64,000 bases of DNA. It comes from Dendrophyllia cribrosa (taxonomy: Eukaryota; Cnidaria; Anthozoa; Scleractinia; Dendrophylliidae). Below, piece by piece: positions 1-11,300 of this stretch. A model generated the notes under the pieces. It worked only from the letters and a program-made list of their open reading frames with translations, made no database searches and was not told the DNA's origin. Within the stretch, counting starts at the first letter, position 1. The number at the start of each line of letters is the position of its first letter. The stretch covers positions 15,516,459 through 15,580,458 of the forward strand of contig JAJLRJ010000014.1 of the NCBI GenBank assembly GCA_024195265.1. Direction: 5' to 3'. A program made the position numbers and the translations under genes.

Positions 1-48
1 GTACTACTCAATATTTTTAATTTTTTTAGGATTGCATCCATAGACTAT

Positions 49-432
49 AAAGTTAGAATCACCTTGTACAGCATAATAAACAGTACCAACGGAAAGAACT
101 GTCTCGGTAGCTTTCATTTGAATGGTCACACTTTAGGATTTTATCCACAGACTCAAAAGTCAGAACCATCTTGTGCAGCGAAATAAACAGCACCACAGGA
201 AAGTACTGCTCAAAATGGTCACTCTTTAGGATTTCATCCACAGACTCAAAAGTTAGAACTACCTTGTACAGCATAACTAGAAATACGTAGTACCACAGGA
301 AAGTACTGCTCAATAGCTTTCATTTGAATGATCACACTTTAGGATTGCATTCATAGACTATAAAGTTAGAACCACCTTGTACAGCATAATAAACAGTACC
401 AAGGGAAAGAACTGGCTCGGTAGCTTTCATTT
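49..432 (-). repeat. Minisatellite array A (about 105-bp unit)
   Basis: Repeats of a unit whose - strand reads TTTGAGTCTGTGGATGAAAT ... CATTCAAATGAAAGCTACTG ... TTATGCTGTACAAGGTGGTT. Units are diverged. It lies in the intron before the coiled-coil exon. Confidence 0.8.
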
Positions 433-466
433 GAATGTTCTCAATCATTGTCTGTTGTATTTATAG

Positions 467-616
467 GAGGGGGAAGAAAAGCATCGAATGGATGCAGAGC
501 TACGAAAACTGCAGAAAGAAAACAAAAGATTACAAGAAGATCTTCGGACGGCTTCGCACCAACTTCGGAAATTTACCGAGTGGTTTTTCACGTCGATCGA
601 GCCGAGCAACACGTAA
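467..616 (+). CDS. Last coding exon of an unrecognised coiled-coil protein
   Basis: A splice acceptor (TTTATAG, ending at 466) is followed by an open frame of 49 codons ending in TAA at 614-616. The peptide starts EGEEKHRMDAELRKLQKENK, continues as a charged heptad-like helix, and ends in an aromatic stretch KFTEWFFTSIEPSNT. The pattern of Leu spaced by charged residues is typical of a parallel coiled coil, so a dimerisation or scaffold role is likely, but I do not recognise the family. Earlier exons must lie left of the window. The preceding intron holds minisatellite array A. Codons for the first half look ordinary. The last third of the exon is partly duplicated about 120 bp downstream (652-700), where the copy contains a stop. 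It could also be a retained fragment of a dead gene. Confidence 0.5.
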   Translation, partial: EGEEKHRMDAELRKLQKENKRLQEDLRTASHQLRKFTEWFFTSIEPSNT

Positions 617-719
617 TGAAAATTGATTGTTTGACCATATATAATCTATCTTCGTACGGCTTCGCACCAACTTCGGTAATTTACCGAGTGGTTTATCTCA
701 ACCGTATACAATCGTAGCT

Positions 720-1370
720 TTGATATCGGTTGCATCGTTACTTACAGAAGAAGTAAAATTCTTTATTGTATTTCTAAAATGTACATCAAGGGACGGATAT
801 AAAGAACAATTGACTATTCTATATTCCTAGGTTAAATTCATTAAGAAAAACATAGCTTGTGATATATTGTATTTTTTCTTTTGATAGCCGTTTGATACCC
901 CCATGAAATTAGTATACATATATATGAATTTTACAGTATTTTTAAGGCCTGATAATGAACCAAGATAGCAAAATATAGACCTGATGTTTAAATTCAATAA
1001 TACATTTTTGAACTGCAAGATTACTCAGTATTAAATTGGCGTTAAGGTCTTTGCCAATTTGCTAGAGGCATGTTTGTATTTTATACAGACAACGGGCTTT
1101 TGTATATTCAATTAGGGTGCAAGGCGTTTTTGTCTTGATATGTCTAGTACTTTATTGACATAAAATGAAATTCTCTATTTAACTAATTGCTAGAATAGAG
1201 ACAGTCTTTTAATGTAGTTATGAATTTGAAGGGTCATGAACACAGTATAATTTTTCGCAGTTGTTAAATATCAGGCATATTGGCAATTATCGCCACATTT
1301 TGCTGGGATTTTCGCTGCCAAGACCGTTCAAAAATCAAGTCGCGAAAAACGCCAAATTTTATTTTGTAAT
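720..1370. other. AT-rich, no gene seen
   Basis: Presumed 3' UTR and flank of the coiled-coil gene. A single array A fragment lies at 1370-1470. Confidence 0.5.
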
Positions 1371-1514
1371 ATACAACAAACAACACCGTAGAAAGAAAAT
1401 GTTGTTGAAGAACTTCATGTTGGTCACACCGTAGGATTTCATCCATGGACTTCAAAGTTTAATAGAACTAAAATACACGGCGTAAGATTTGACTCGGGGA
1501 TGCTCCGCATTTTA

Positions 1515-1770
1515 ACCCCCGGGGGGACTCCCAAAAAAATGACCGAGGTGCTCGTCGGAAATTTTCGAAAAACACCCTTAAAGGTACCAGAATCTCGTTT
1601 AATGGGCGTGGCTCAAATGGATTTTTACCCTAGGAGGTACCAATTCTAACAAAAACACATGTCATTTCTTTCTCCCACAGCGGTAGCAATCTGCAAATTA
1701 TGACCTCTAAAAGGCACGAAGAGCACCCCTGTCATTTTTATATGGGAGTCCCCCTTCTGGGTTTGTTTCT
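1515..1770 (+). mobile_element. E2 element
   Basis: CCCCGGGGGGACTCCC at the left, ATGGGAGTCCCCC at the right, with CTCGTCGGAAATTTTCGAAA inside. Confidence 0.6.
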
Positions 1771-1867
1771 TTGTACTGGGGCGGAAATGTTTAAACAGGG
1801 CTCGGACTGATACATTAACTTTTTCATTTGTAAGTAGCTCTCATTCTTTTGGTTGTGAACTAATCCT

Positions 1868-3000
1868 TAAATTCGAGTCTTACCTCGGGAAATACTCTTC
1901 CCGGTTGTAAAATGTTGGGTCATTGCTTGTTACATGTTTTTTCAACAAGTACCGTATGTAGTAACGTAAAGAGTAAAAAAGGGCTTGAAATGATTTGAAA
2001 CTATTGCATTTGAGAACGGACCATGAAATTGCCCACTCCAGAAACTATTAAAAATACCATAATACTCTTTAAAGTGCAGGTTTGGGTGGTACTTGATGTA
2101 AGCCTCATTTTTCCAATTTCTTTTGTTTTCAGCACGAACTGCACGTGCTATGCTTCAACTTCGTAGAAATTTGCATACGGTGCACATTTGTATGCGAAGA
2201 CACAATGCTACGTCCTAGCATTCCTACATGTACTCTGAATTCCATTGTGCCATTCTAACAAAGGAGACTTGAATAATTACACCCCGGCGAGGCTGAGCCT
2301 GCACATAAAAGAGTATTATGGTATTTTTCGGAGTGGCCAATTAGAGTCTTGTCTCGGAAAAAAACCATTCCCGGTTGTAAAATGTTGGGTCATTGCATGT
2401 TAGATGTTTTTTCAACTAGTTCCGTTTGCAGATAACGTAAAGAGTTAAGAAGGGCTGGAAATGATTTGTAACTATTGCAATTGAGAACGGACCATGAAAT
2501 AAGACTCTTACCTCGGAAACAACTCTTCCCGGTTGTAAAATGTTGGGTCATTGCATGTTACATGTTTTTTTTTTTCAATTAGTACCGTATGCAGATAACG
2601 TAAAGAGTTAAAAAGGGCTGGAAATGATTTGAAACTATTGCATTTGAGAACGGACCATGAAATAAGACTCTTACCTCGGAAACTACTCTTCCCTGTTGCA
2701 AAATGTTGGGTCATTGCATGTTACATGTTATTTCAACTAGTACCGTATGTAGTAACGTAAAGAGTTAAAAAGGGCTGGAAATGATTTGAAACTATTGCAT
2801 TTGAGAACGGACCATGAAATTAGAGTCTTGTCTCGGAAACAACTCTTCCCGGTTGAAAAATGTTGGGCCGTCTGTACAAGGATCGAAATAAACCTTTAAC
2901 TATGATAACGAACCGTGAAAGTCGAGTCTTGCCTGGGAAACTAACTACCACTGGTTGTAAATTGTTGGGTTTTTGCATGTGATATGTTTTTTGGTCATAC
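1868..3000 (+). repeat. Tandem repeat of a 155-165 bp unit
   Basis: Units contain CGGTTGTAAAATGTTGGGTC, CGTAAAGAGTTAAAAAGGGC and TTGAGAACGGACCATGAAAT. About five units, the last ones decayed. Confidence 0.75.
2030..2340. mobile_element. Inverted-repeat element inserted in the 160-bp array
   Basis: Ends read (T)GGCCACTCCGAAAAATACC and its partner, with ACCATAATACTCTTT in both arms. It interrupts the first unit. Confidence 0.6.
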
Positions 3001-3339
3001 AGTATTTTCAATTTGTCAGTTTTGTCAACAACATACCGTCTTTACCCATTGGTAACGTTGGTTAACATTTTAAGTTATAGGTTTGTATTTAGGCATTTTT
3101 TTAGGTTACGAATTAAGATTCCATATTCTAGAATGAATTCCAATTAGCTACTAACTTCTGATTTTTCTGTCAGGTAATTATTTTGAGACGAGTAATGCAG
3201 AAAAAAAAACACTCGGTTTCTACGTAAATTGAAATGAAGAATCCACGACTTGTTTTAACTCTTCAATTTTTTTGGAAGAATTTATAGGCTAATCATTTTC
3301 TCTATTCTCCTAACTCGTATGTTTATTAACAATTAGATT

Positions 3340-3606
3340 GGTTTTCAATTGAGTATAGTAAAACCATAACCAACGTAATTGCTTGGACCAATCAGAAGAG
3401 ACGCAGATGAACCAATCAGAACGCGAAGCAAATACATGAATCCGGCGCCAAGCGCGGGAAAACGCTTAAAAGGAAGTCACGGTTGGTTTTGGGTTTTACC
3501 TCTGATTGGTTGAGATAGTGGCGCGAGATTTTTTATCCAATCAGAAAACGTAGCGATGCAAAACCAAAGCAATCACGAAATTACTATCGATACTCAATTG
3601 AAAACC
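3340..3606. mobile_element. MITE with ends GGTTTTCAATTGAGT
   Basis: Inverted ends of about 20 bp. Same family as 5477-5750, in the opposite orientation. Confidence 0.6.
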
Positions 3607-4047
3607 GTTCTATGAGTTGAAACAAAGTGCTGGTCGCTGGTGGAACTTGAAGGATTTTAACAAAACTAAGTAATTTCCAAGAGATTTATATACTTATCTT
3701 TAAACTAGTGGGTAAAATTTTGTAAAAGATCTATTATATGCTTGTATAAAGCTAACTTTAAGGAACAAATTAAAGAGAAGTTAAAGAGAATTTATTTTTC
3801 AAATCCGTTTTGTCGGTACCTTGTCAACCCTACTGCTTCATCTGGGTTGGCCTCCGATTAATCTTCAGATCGGTCTTTTTGCTCGCGTGTGAACAAACCC
3901 GAACCCATGTTTTTTCTATGATGTTATGAAGATGTCGGTGTTAGCTGCACCCCGTAGTTCCCAGGCGTCCTCGGTTTTCACTCGAGGCTTGTTTTGCCAG
4001 GAAACAAAGAGCCCATTTCCGAGCTGCTCTTAGCCTCCTTTTGAAAC

Positions 4048-4141
4048 TGAGGCCAAGTGCAAAACCATTCATATGAATCTGAGCTTTGTTTCACATGCAA
4101 ATATAACTCATATCCATATGAATGGTTTTGCAGTAGGCCTC
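4048..4141. repeat. Short inverted repeat
   Basis: GAGGCCAAGTGCAAAACCAT and its partner ATGGTTTTGCAGTAGGCCTC. Confidence 0.5.
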
Positions 4142-4198
4142 GAATTCTCCCAGCTGAAAAAATGATAACAAACGGCCATACCGCTGTGTTGCTGTTCT

Positions 4199-5017
4199 TT
4201 AACCCTTCAACTCCCAAGAGGTCAAATCAAGAAAAAATCTCAAATTTCATTTTATAAAATATTGAAAAACAAATGGTATCATGCAAAAGTACTGCTGAAG
4301 AGGTTTCATTTGAATGGTCACACCATAGGATTTCATTAACAGACTTAAAAGTTAGAACAAATGGTACCATGCAAAAGTACTGCTGAAGAGGTTTCATTTG
4401 AATGGTCACACCATAGGATTTCATCAACAGACTCAAATGTTAGAACAAATGGTACCATGCAAAAGTACTGCTGAAGAGGTTTCATTTGAATGGTCACACC
4501 ATAGGATTTCGTCCACAGACTCAAAAGTTAGAACAAATGGTACCATGCAAAAGTACTGCTGAAGAGGTTTCATTTGAATGGTCGCACCATAGGATTTCAT
4601 TAACAGACTTAAAAGTTAGAACAAATGGTACCATGCAAAAGTACTGCTGAAGAGGTTTCATTTGAATGGTCGCACCATAGGATTTCATTAACAGACTTAA
4701 AAGTTAGAACAAATGGTACCATGCAAAAGTACTGCTGAAGAGGTTTCATTTGAATGGTCACACCATAGGATTTCATCAACAGACTCAAAAGTTAGAACAA
4801 ATGGTACCATGCAAAAGTACTGCTGAAGAGGTTTCATTTGAATGGTCACACCATAGGATTTCATCAACAGACTCAAAAGTTAGAACAAATGGTACCATGC
4901 AAAAGTACTGCTGAAGGGGTTTCATTTGAATGGTCACACCATAGGATTTCGTCCACAGACTCAAAAGTTAGAACTACACTACATGTCTCCATAATTGACT
5001 CTGGGAGTGAAAGGGAT
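4199..5017 (-). mobile_element. Minisatellite B element: eight 88-bp units between inverted ends
   Basis: Left end TTAACCCTTCAACTCCCAAG, right end GACTCTGGGAGTGAAAGGG. Units read AAATGGTACCATGCAAAAGT ... TTTCATTTGAATGGTCACAC ... AGACTCAAAAGTTAGAAC. Confidence 0.75.
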
Positions 5018-5260
5018 AAAGGGTCATTGTCCCGGCTAAAATATCGTGTTTTCATGATTATGGCCAGGAGCTTGCTTTATTATCTTAAAATGGGAAGAAA
5101 AAGTCGCCAAAAGTAATGAAAGAAAAGAAATATAAAATAATTAATAAAAGACAAAACAACGACTTAAAAACTCAAAATTTCACCAGAATGGAAACTTTGA
5201 TTCCTTGAGCGCCTGTCACGAAATCAAAATTGATGAACTGTAATCCATCCTTGTTATCCT

Positions 5261-5408
5261 GGCCCCGGTTGTTCAAAAAGGTGGATAGCGCTATCCACCG
5301 GATAAATCACTATCCAGTGGATAAGCATTAACAAAACTAATTGTGTTATCCACTGGATAGTGAATTATCCGGTGGATAGCGCTATCCACCTTTTGAACAA
5401 CCGGGGCC
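5261..5408. mobile_element. 148-bp foldback MITE GGCCCCGGTTGTTCAAAA
   Basis: Near-perfect palindrome with GGTGGATAGCGCTATCCACC in each arm. Nested in a D element. Confidence 0.7.
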
Positions 5409-5476
5409 TGCACTTTATCTCCAAAAAAGGTTTTTTGCTCTTTTGAATTTTTTAATCATATTCGGATGTATAGAGC

Positions 5477-5750
5477 GGTTTTCAATTGAGTGTCGAAAGT
5501 AATTTTGCAATAGCTTTGGTTTTGCATTGCCGTGCTTTGTGATTAGCTAAAAAATCTCGCGCCACTTTATTAACCAATAAAGTAAAACCAAAACCAATCG
5601 TGATTTGCTCGCACGCGTTTTCCCGCGCTTGACGCCGGCTTCATATATTTGCTTCGGGTCTGATTGGTTCGTTCATCGGATTGTCTGTGAGTTCTGTGAT
5701 TGGTCAGAGTAATTACTTTGGTTTTAGACTACGACACTCAATTGAAAACC
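5477..5750. mobile_element. MITE with ends GGTTTTCAATTGAGT, second copy
   Basis: Internal AAAATCTCGCGCCACT and GCGTTTTCCCGCGCTTG match the complement of the 3.3-kb copy. Nested in a D element. Confidence 0.6.
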
Positions 5751-6225
5751 TCCCTTTTTTGGTGGCATTTGGCGATATAACATGGAAATGAAGTAATCAC
5801 AATTTTGTTATTTCGGAGGGACGGTGACCCTTTAGGTAGGAAGGAAATACTTGGTTGTTAAACTTATTTTTACCTAGTGGCTTTCAGTCTTGAGGCATGA
5901 TTATCTTAAGACATCACTACTCAACTCTTTTAGTCTACCGCTTTGTAGCACAACACCAATCTGAACAACTAAAAAACGTAGAGACAATTTTTGAAGCAGT
6001 TTATGAGAATCTTTATTTTGTCTCTCTTGCATCGTCTAAGAAAACGGATGTGAAAATGTGCGATATGATAGGTTCGTATTAGCAATAAAAAACAGTCAGC
6101 AAAATTGCTGCGAGCCATCGTTATTTTTATAGCAGTATTTACAGTAACTATTTGGACAAATGAGCTCGAGTTAATAATGCACATTTCTTGGTACTTTACA
6201 GCTAGACTCAACTTTAAACCTTTGA

Positions 6226-6277
6226 CTCCTCCTCCTCCTCCTCCTCCTCCTCCTCATCATCATCATCATCATCATCC
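6226..6277 (+). repeat. (CTC)n(ATC)n microsatellite
   Basis: CTC units followed by CAT/ATC units. Confidence 0.85.
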
Positions 6278-6688
6278 TAACTGAGCTTAAGTGGCAAAAA
6301 GGGGCATCAAAAAATCTCGACTACAGGGAGCCGGGAAATACTTTTCAGGTCTCATTTAGATGCAAGCCCACTCCTGTAAAGAAATCCAACGAAAGAAACT
6401 TCCTATCAGACGGGAGGGCTACTTACTCCTCCACTATACACAAACTGCATAAAAACGTGAAAGTGAAGTATTAATGTTGTACGTTTAATTTACTGAGGCT
6501 AAAAACGCTTAACATCACACCATGGTCTTTTTTTTATCGACAATTTTAAAAAACCTTATTAGGCTATAATGAGGCTAACTAAAAAGAAACACGAGATGGC
6601 GCCTCTGCAAGGTTTTCTCGAAAGTACGTCCGAGTTAAGACCACGAAACTTTCACACCGATTAAGCAGTGTTTTTTTGGGATGGGCGG

Positions 6689-6713
6689 GGGGGGGGGGGG
6701 GGGGGGGGGGGGG
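6689..6713 (+). repeat. Poly-G run
   Basis: 25 or so consecutive G. Such runs are often unreliable in assemblies. Confidence 0.8.
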
Positions 6714-7127
6714 AATTGGACGCTTCGTCTCAAGATCTTTCTTTCATCGTTTCAGCTCATAACCCATTGTTTTATGGCATTATTGCTTACTTCTAGGAAC
6801 AACTTGTGACATATTCTATATCTTTGGTCAACTATGACTATTTGTAAAATATCAATTTTTCAAATATCTATGCAACCCTTTGTCAGCTCAAATGTTTAAT
6901 TGAAATATTTATTCGGCTTCTTGTAGGCTTAGCCTGTTAAGCAATTTTAAGCAAACACTTCTGAATGCCACCACAAAATTGTTAACGTATTTAACTACAG
7001 CTGCTATTTACAACAATGGCAATAAGGCACTGAAAAGCGCTCTCAATATCTCAACATCGGTTTCATTTTTTTCCTTTTGTCTGTCAAGACTGCTCAAGTT
7101 TAAAAGTCAACAAAATATCATTTTACT

Positions 7128-7515
7128 TGTCACTAACTCAAAAGTTAAATCACTTTTTGCAGCACAATAAACAGTACCACAGAAAAGTACTACTCAGTAG
7201 CTTTCATTTGAGTGTTCACACTGTAGGATTTCATCCACAGACTCAAAAGTTATAACCACGTTCAGCAGCATAATAAACAGTACCACAGAAAAGTACTACT
7301 CAGTAGCTTTCATTTGAGTGTTCACACTGTAGGATTTCATCCACAGACTCAAAAGTTATAACCACGTTCAGCAGCATAATAAACATTACCACAGATAAGT
7401 ACTGCTCAGTAGCTTTCATTTGACTGGTCACACTTAAGGATTTCAAAAGTTAGAACCACCTTGTACAGTATAATAAACAGTATCACGGGAAAGTACTGCT
7501 CAGTAGCTTTTAATA
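7128..7515 (-). repeat. Minisatellite array A
   Basis: About four units, two of them nearly identical (7165-7370). Confidence 0.8.
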
Positions 7516-8100
7516 ACATGAAATTTTGATATCGATATTGAGACTGTTTGACAGAACCTTGCTGTGAAACATCCGGCACTGTTACCATTGGATCAAGAAT
7601 ATAATTTAGATACACACAATATGACATCTTTCTTTTGCAGTGTTCGTTTGTCGATGCGTTGGCCAAACAAAGCCAAATTATTTGATATGATAAAATAATC
7701 CAGCAAATTAGCCATTAGCCGATAGTTGTCACCATCTTGGATCTACTAGGTAGAGACATGGTAGTCAATTGAGGTTTGGTTACAAAAAGGTTTGGTTCAA
7801 AAAAGGTTTGGTTCAAATCACTCGAGTTCTGCTTACAGTTTTTGTTATTTTCTTCCAGTATTTTACACATGGTCTTGTGAACACCCAGAATGTATAAACG
7901 AGCCGCTGCCGGCAACCCATCGGGGAAACACGTTCGGGACGAGATCCTGTTAGAGATTCGCGTCCCATCATTCCAAGGAGTCACAGTGTTTCTATACGCG
8001 AAAAACTTCACAAAACCAACAGAAAGATGTCATAATAAAAATATTAAAACAAAAAGTGTGAAGGTGAAAAGTAAGGTGCGTTTAACTGAATGATTCCGTT

Positions 8101-8321
8101 TCACATGCTTCTCGTGTCCCCGCCACTAACACCCATCCCCATGGCATTCACATCACTCGTGCCCATCTGTCCACCATTCCTGCGCTTTAGTTCTTCCAGT
8201 TTTTTGTTCCAGGCGATGTAGAATCGCTGTACCTCGTTCATCATAGCTTCCTCAATCTCCGCGCACTGCATCGCTACTAGGTTTTCGTATGAGGTCTCCG
8301 GTGTTACGATTCGTTCAACCT
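8101..8321 (-). CDS. KGluR exon 10: cytoplasmic tail and stop
   Basis: Acceptor cttcag. Residues VERIVTPETSYENLVAMQCA lead into an amphipathic charged helix (AEIEEAMMNEVQRFYIAWNK, then KLEELKRR) and a Gly/Met-rich end. TGA at 8101-8103. The helix could be a short coiled coil or membrane-surface helix. No PDZ ligand is obvious. Confidence 0.75.
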
Positions 8322-11300
8322 CTGAAGAGGAAAGGAGGAAAAGATGTTCACCATGCAGTTATTAAGAATGTCTGTCACAGAACAACTATATCTGGTGAGG
8401 GCTTCCTATAGCTATGCCTTATCCGACGGGGCCTTGATTTCTGGATACCAACTTGACCGCAAACACATGCATTGCCGAATTACCAGTTGACGGTAAACCC
8501 AGCTTTAATTAGTAAGAGTGCCCAAGATCAAAATTTAAGAATAATTTAAAATTTCTTTTTGTAAAATACTGAAAAACAAATGGTACCATGCAAAAGTACT
8601 GCTGAAGAGGTTTCATTTGAATGGTCACACCATAGGATTTTGTCCACAGACTCAAAAGTTAGAACAAATGGTACCATGTAAAAGTACTGCTGAAGAGATT
8701 TCATTTGAATGGTCACACCATAGGATTTTGTAGACAGACTCAATTACATGTCTTCAGAATTGACTCTGGAGGTGAAATGGTTAAAAGCCGATAGTTGACG
8801 CGTTTTAGACCAAAATCAAACTCAAACTCAAACTCAAATTGTTTCGTTTACTAATATTAATGTCGAAGATTGTGTCTACTGTGTCAAGTGACAAACTTCA
8901 CTCACCAGTTTTAGCTTCTTTGGGTTGACGGGGTCTCCAGTAAGCAAACTCCCAGATGAGCCCGCAGATGGTCAGCAGGGCCACCAGCCCTATGCATGTG
9001 TAAATAGCCTTCTTGAACATAGGGGACTCAGCGTCGAACAAGTTATTTGTCTTCTCCACGGCTGCGCTCGCTTCTGGATCCTGAAAACATGATAAACCAA
9101 CACATCGGACAAAGCTAAAAGTAAGCATGGTTCTAGTCTCCTACGCATGCAGCCGTTACTAAATGATTTGTGTCTCTCCTCCCCGAGGAGCATTCGCCAC
9201 TTTAGAAACGAGAAGGAAACTGGGCCGAGTTAACTTTCGCAATGACTTTTGGGATCGTTACAGGGGACGCTTCTTTTGTTTCTGTCCCCAGTAACAGTCC
9301 CAGAAGTCGTTGCGAAAGTTCACTCGGCCCAGTTTCCTTCTCGTTTCTAAAGTGGCGAATTGCGTGTGTTCCGGAGTCAAATCTTAACGCCTGTGAAGTC
9401 GTGAACCATTGTTTAAGTACTATCATTTAGCTCTTCAGCACTAGTAGCACTGTAGTTAGTTTGTACTAGTTAGAGGGCCACAAGTGTTCTATAACTCAAG
9501 TTTTACTATTAAAAAAGAAAAAACTTACTTACTTACTTACTTGTTCATTATATTTTTCATATCCAGTATTTCACAAAAATAAGATTTGGTATTAATTTTT
9601 ATAACTAATTTGAGTTTTTGGCCAAGTATCAGCCGCGATCTGAGTCTCGTGGGGCGTTAGGGCGACGAGACGACGGGAACTTTAGAATGATGTTGGCCTT
9701 TCTTGGAAATAAGCAGCGTAAATTACCCTACCTCCATTGTTTGAGCTTTCTCCTGGATAATGGTAGTAATTTCAGTTTCCATGCTGTTCAGTTTTTTTCT
9801 CATACATTTTTCTGTTGCATCGTTATGAAGCGCACCGGCGATCACGAACCCATACGCAAACTGATGATCAAGCACAGTTCCAACGCGGAGATTACTATCT
9901 TTCAGCACGGTATTTTCGGCGCTGTTTGCCCAGTACCCCGCGACATAACTGTCCAGCAAAGCTCCAGTAACCTTAGAGTCTACGCCTATTATAGCATCTT
10001 TCAGTTCCCCGACAGCGTTCTTTTCTGAAACCAAAACAATGTGTTTAAATTTATTTCGTAAAAGTGGTTTTTAAAAAAATAATCTTTGAGGGCAATAGAC
10101 TACAAGTAGTCTCTAATTTCTCTAAAGGACAAGCTAAACCTACGAGCGCGCGCGAATTCAAAATGACCTTACCGCTAGGAGACCGTTCGCGTCTCCTCGC
10201 GAGAAGCGAGTTTTGCCTGCGCTCGCCTGATCACCCGCTCAACTAAGTTACTGAGGGACTAAAGTGGTTCATTTTTAATTGAGTATATACATACTATTAA
10301 TCTTAGCTTGTAAAAGGATGTACATTCCTTCCAGGATGATGATGTTCCTCAGCTGTGATTTTATTCTATATTTGTTTTTGTGGTATAGTAATAAATTAAA
10401 AGGGCAGTATCACGAGGTTCCACGCGCGCACTGTTCACTATTCTTGCACCGGAATTTTGGACATATCACTGTTAAAAGTGATTTTTTCTTTCTTCCGGCT
10501 ATCAAAATGGATTTTTTGATTCAACAAATACCTCCACTTCTCGACGGCCTTTTTGAATTTGCGGAATCAAACTTGAAAACTGGGCCGACGTTTTCAAGTT
10601 TCGACCTCGTGATACTGCCCCTTTAATAAATATTTAATACAGTAACATTACTTTCTCTCTTCTACCAATGATATCACACCCTCTATAAAGTTTCTTCCGC
10701 GTAAAACAACCAGACGTACCTCATTATTGTAAAAAAACGTTATCAAGCTTGCTCACAGTCTCAAAACGATACCCGTCATCTTTTGTTACAAGGCATTGTA
10801 CATTCAAGTTGTTTATCACTTGTGACGCAAAAACAAGCGCAAGCGTACGCGCTTTCATAATTAGTACTTACGTCAACGTCATAAAAAGCTCGTCGTAAAT
10901 GTAACGGCATAGCCGGACGCCGCAAGCCGGAGCGCAAGGATAATTATTTTTCTTGTGCTTATGCTTGTGTCATGTTAAAAAATTTCAAGCTTAATTTTTA
11001 CGAATTCAGATTACAGTATTTACGAACCTGTGACTTTAGCGTTGTTTCGCACTCCAAGCCTTTGTTCTTCCGTGTTCGACAGGGCAACCACCTAATAACA
11101 AGTCAAAACAAGTTGTACAGTAAAATATGATAGCAGTGCTGTTTCCCGACTGTTGTAAATTCACCCTTCCTGTTTTTGCTACATTATCTTTTATTGGAGA
11201 TTAAAATCACTTCTGAGAGAGGCTGCTTAATTCTTAATTGTAAGTTAATTTTTTGCTTTATGAATAAAATGGACTAAGGGTGAGCACTTAAGGTGATTCC

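Larger units (their letters stand above)
5018..5850 (+). mobile_element. D-family element interrupted by two MITEs
   Basis: Text such as CCCGGCTAAAATATCGTGTT, GTAATCCATCCTTG and GGTGGCATTTGGCGATATAA recurs in the same order at 39.1, 44.6 and 56.2 kb. Removing the two MITEs restores the shared order. Confidence 0.55.
5890..7120. other. No convincing gene
   Basis: Only short frames. Contains microsatellites and a poly-G run. Confidence 0.5.

Noticed and set aside
4057..5116. Several frames across the minisatellites here and in the other A/B arrays
   Set aside because: The frames follow the repeat period and recur in every array on both strands; no splice signals or start context.
7715..8011. 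98-codon - strand frame just after the receptor stop
   Set aside because: Downstream of the in-frame stop at 8101 with no splice site linking it; best seen as 3' UTR.
9618..10028. 136-codon + strand frame
   Set aside because: Shadow of receptor exon 8 on the opposite strand.
10279..10626. 115-codon + strand frame
   Set aside because: Most of it lies in a MITE inside the receptor intron; no protein features.
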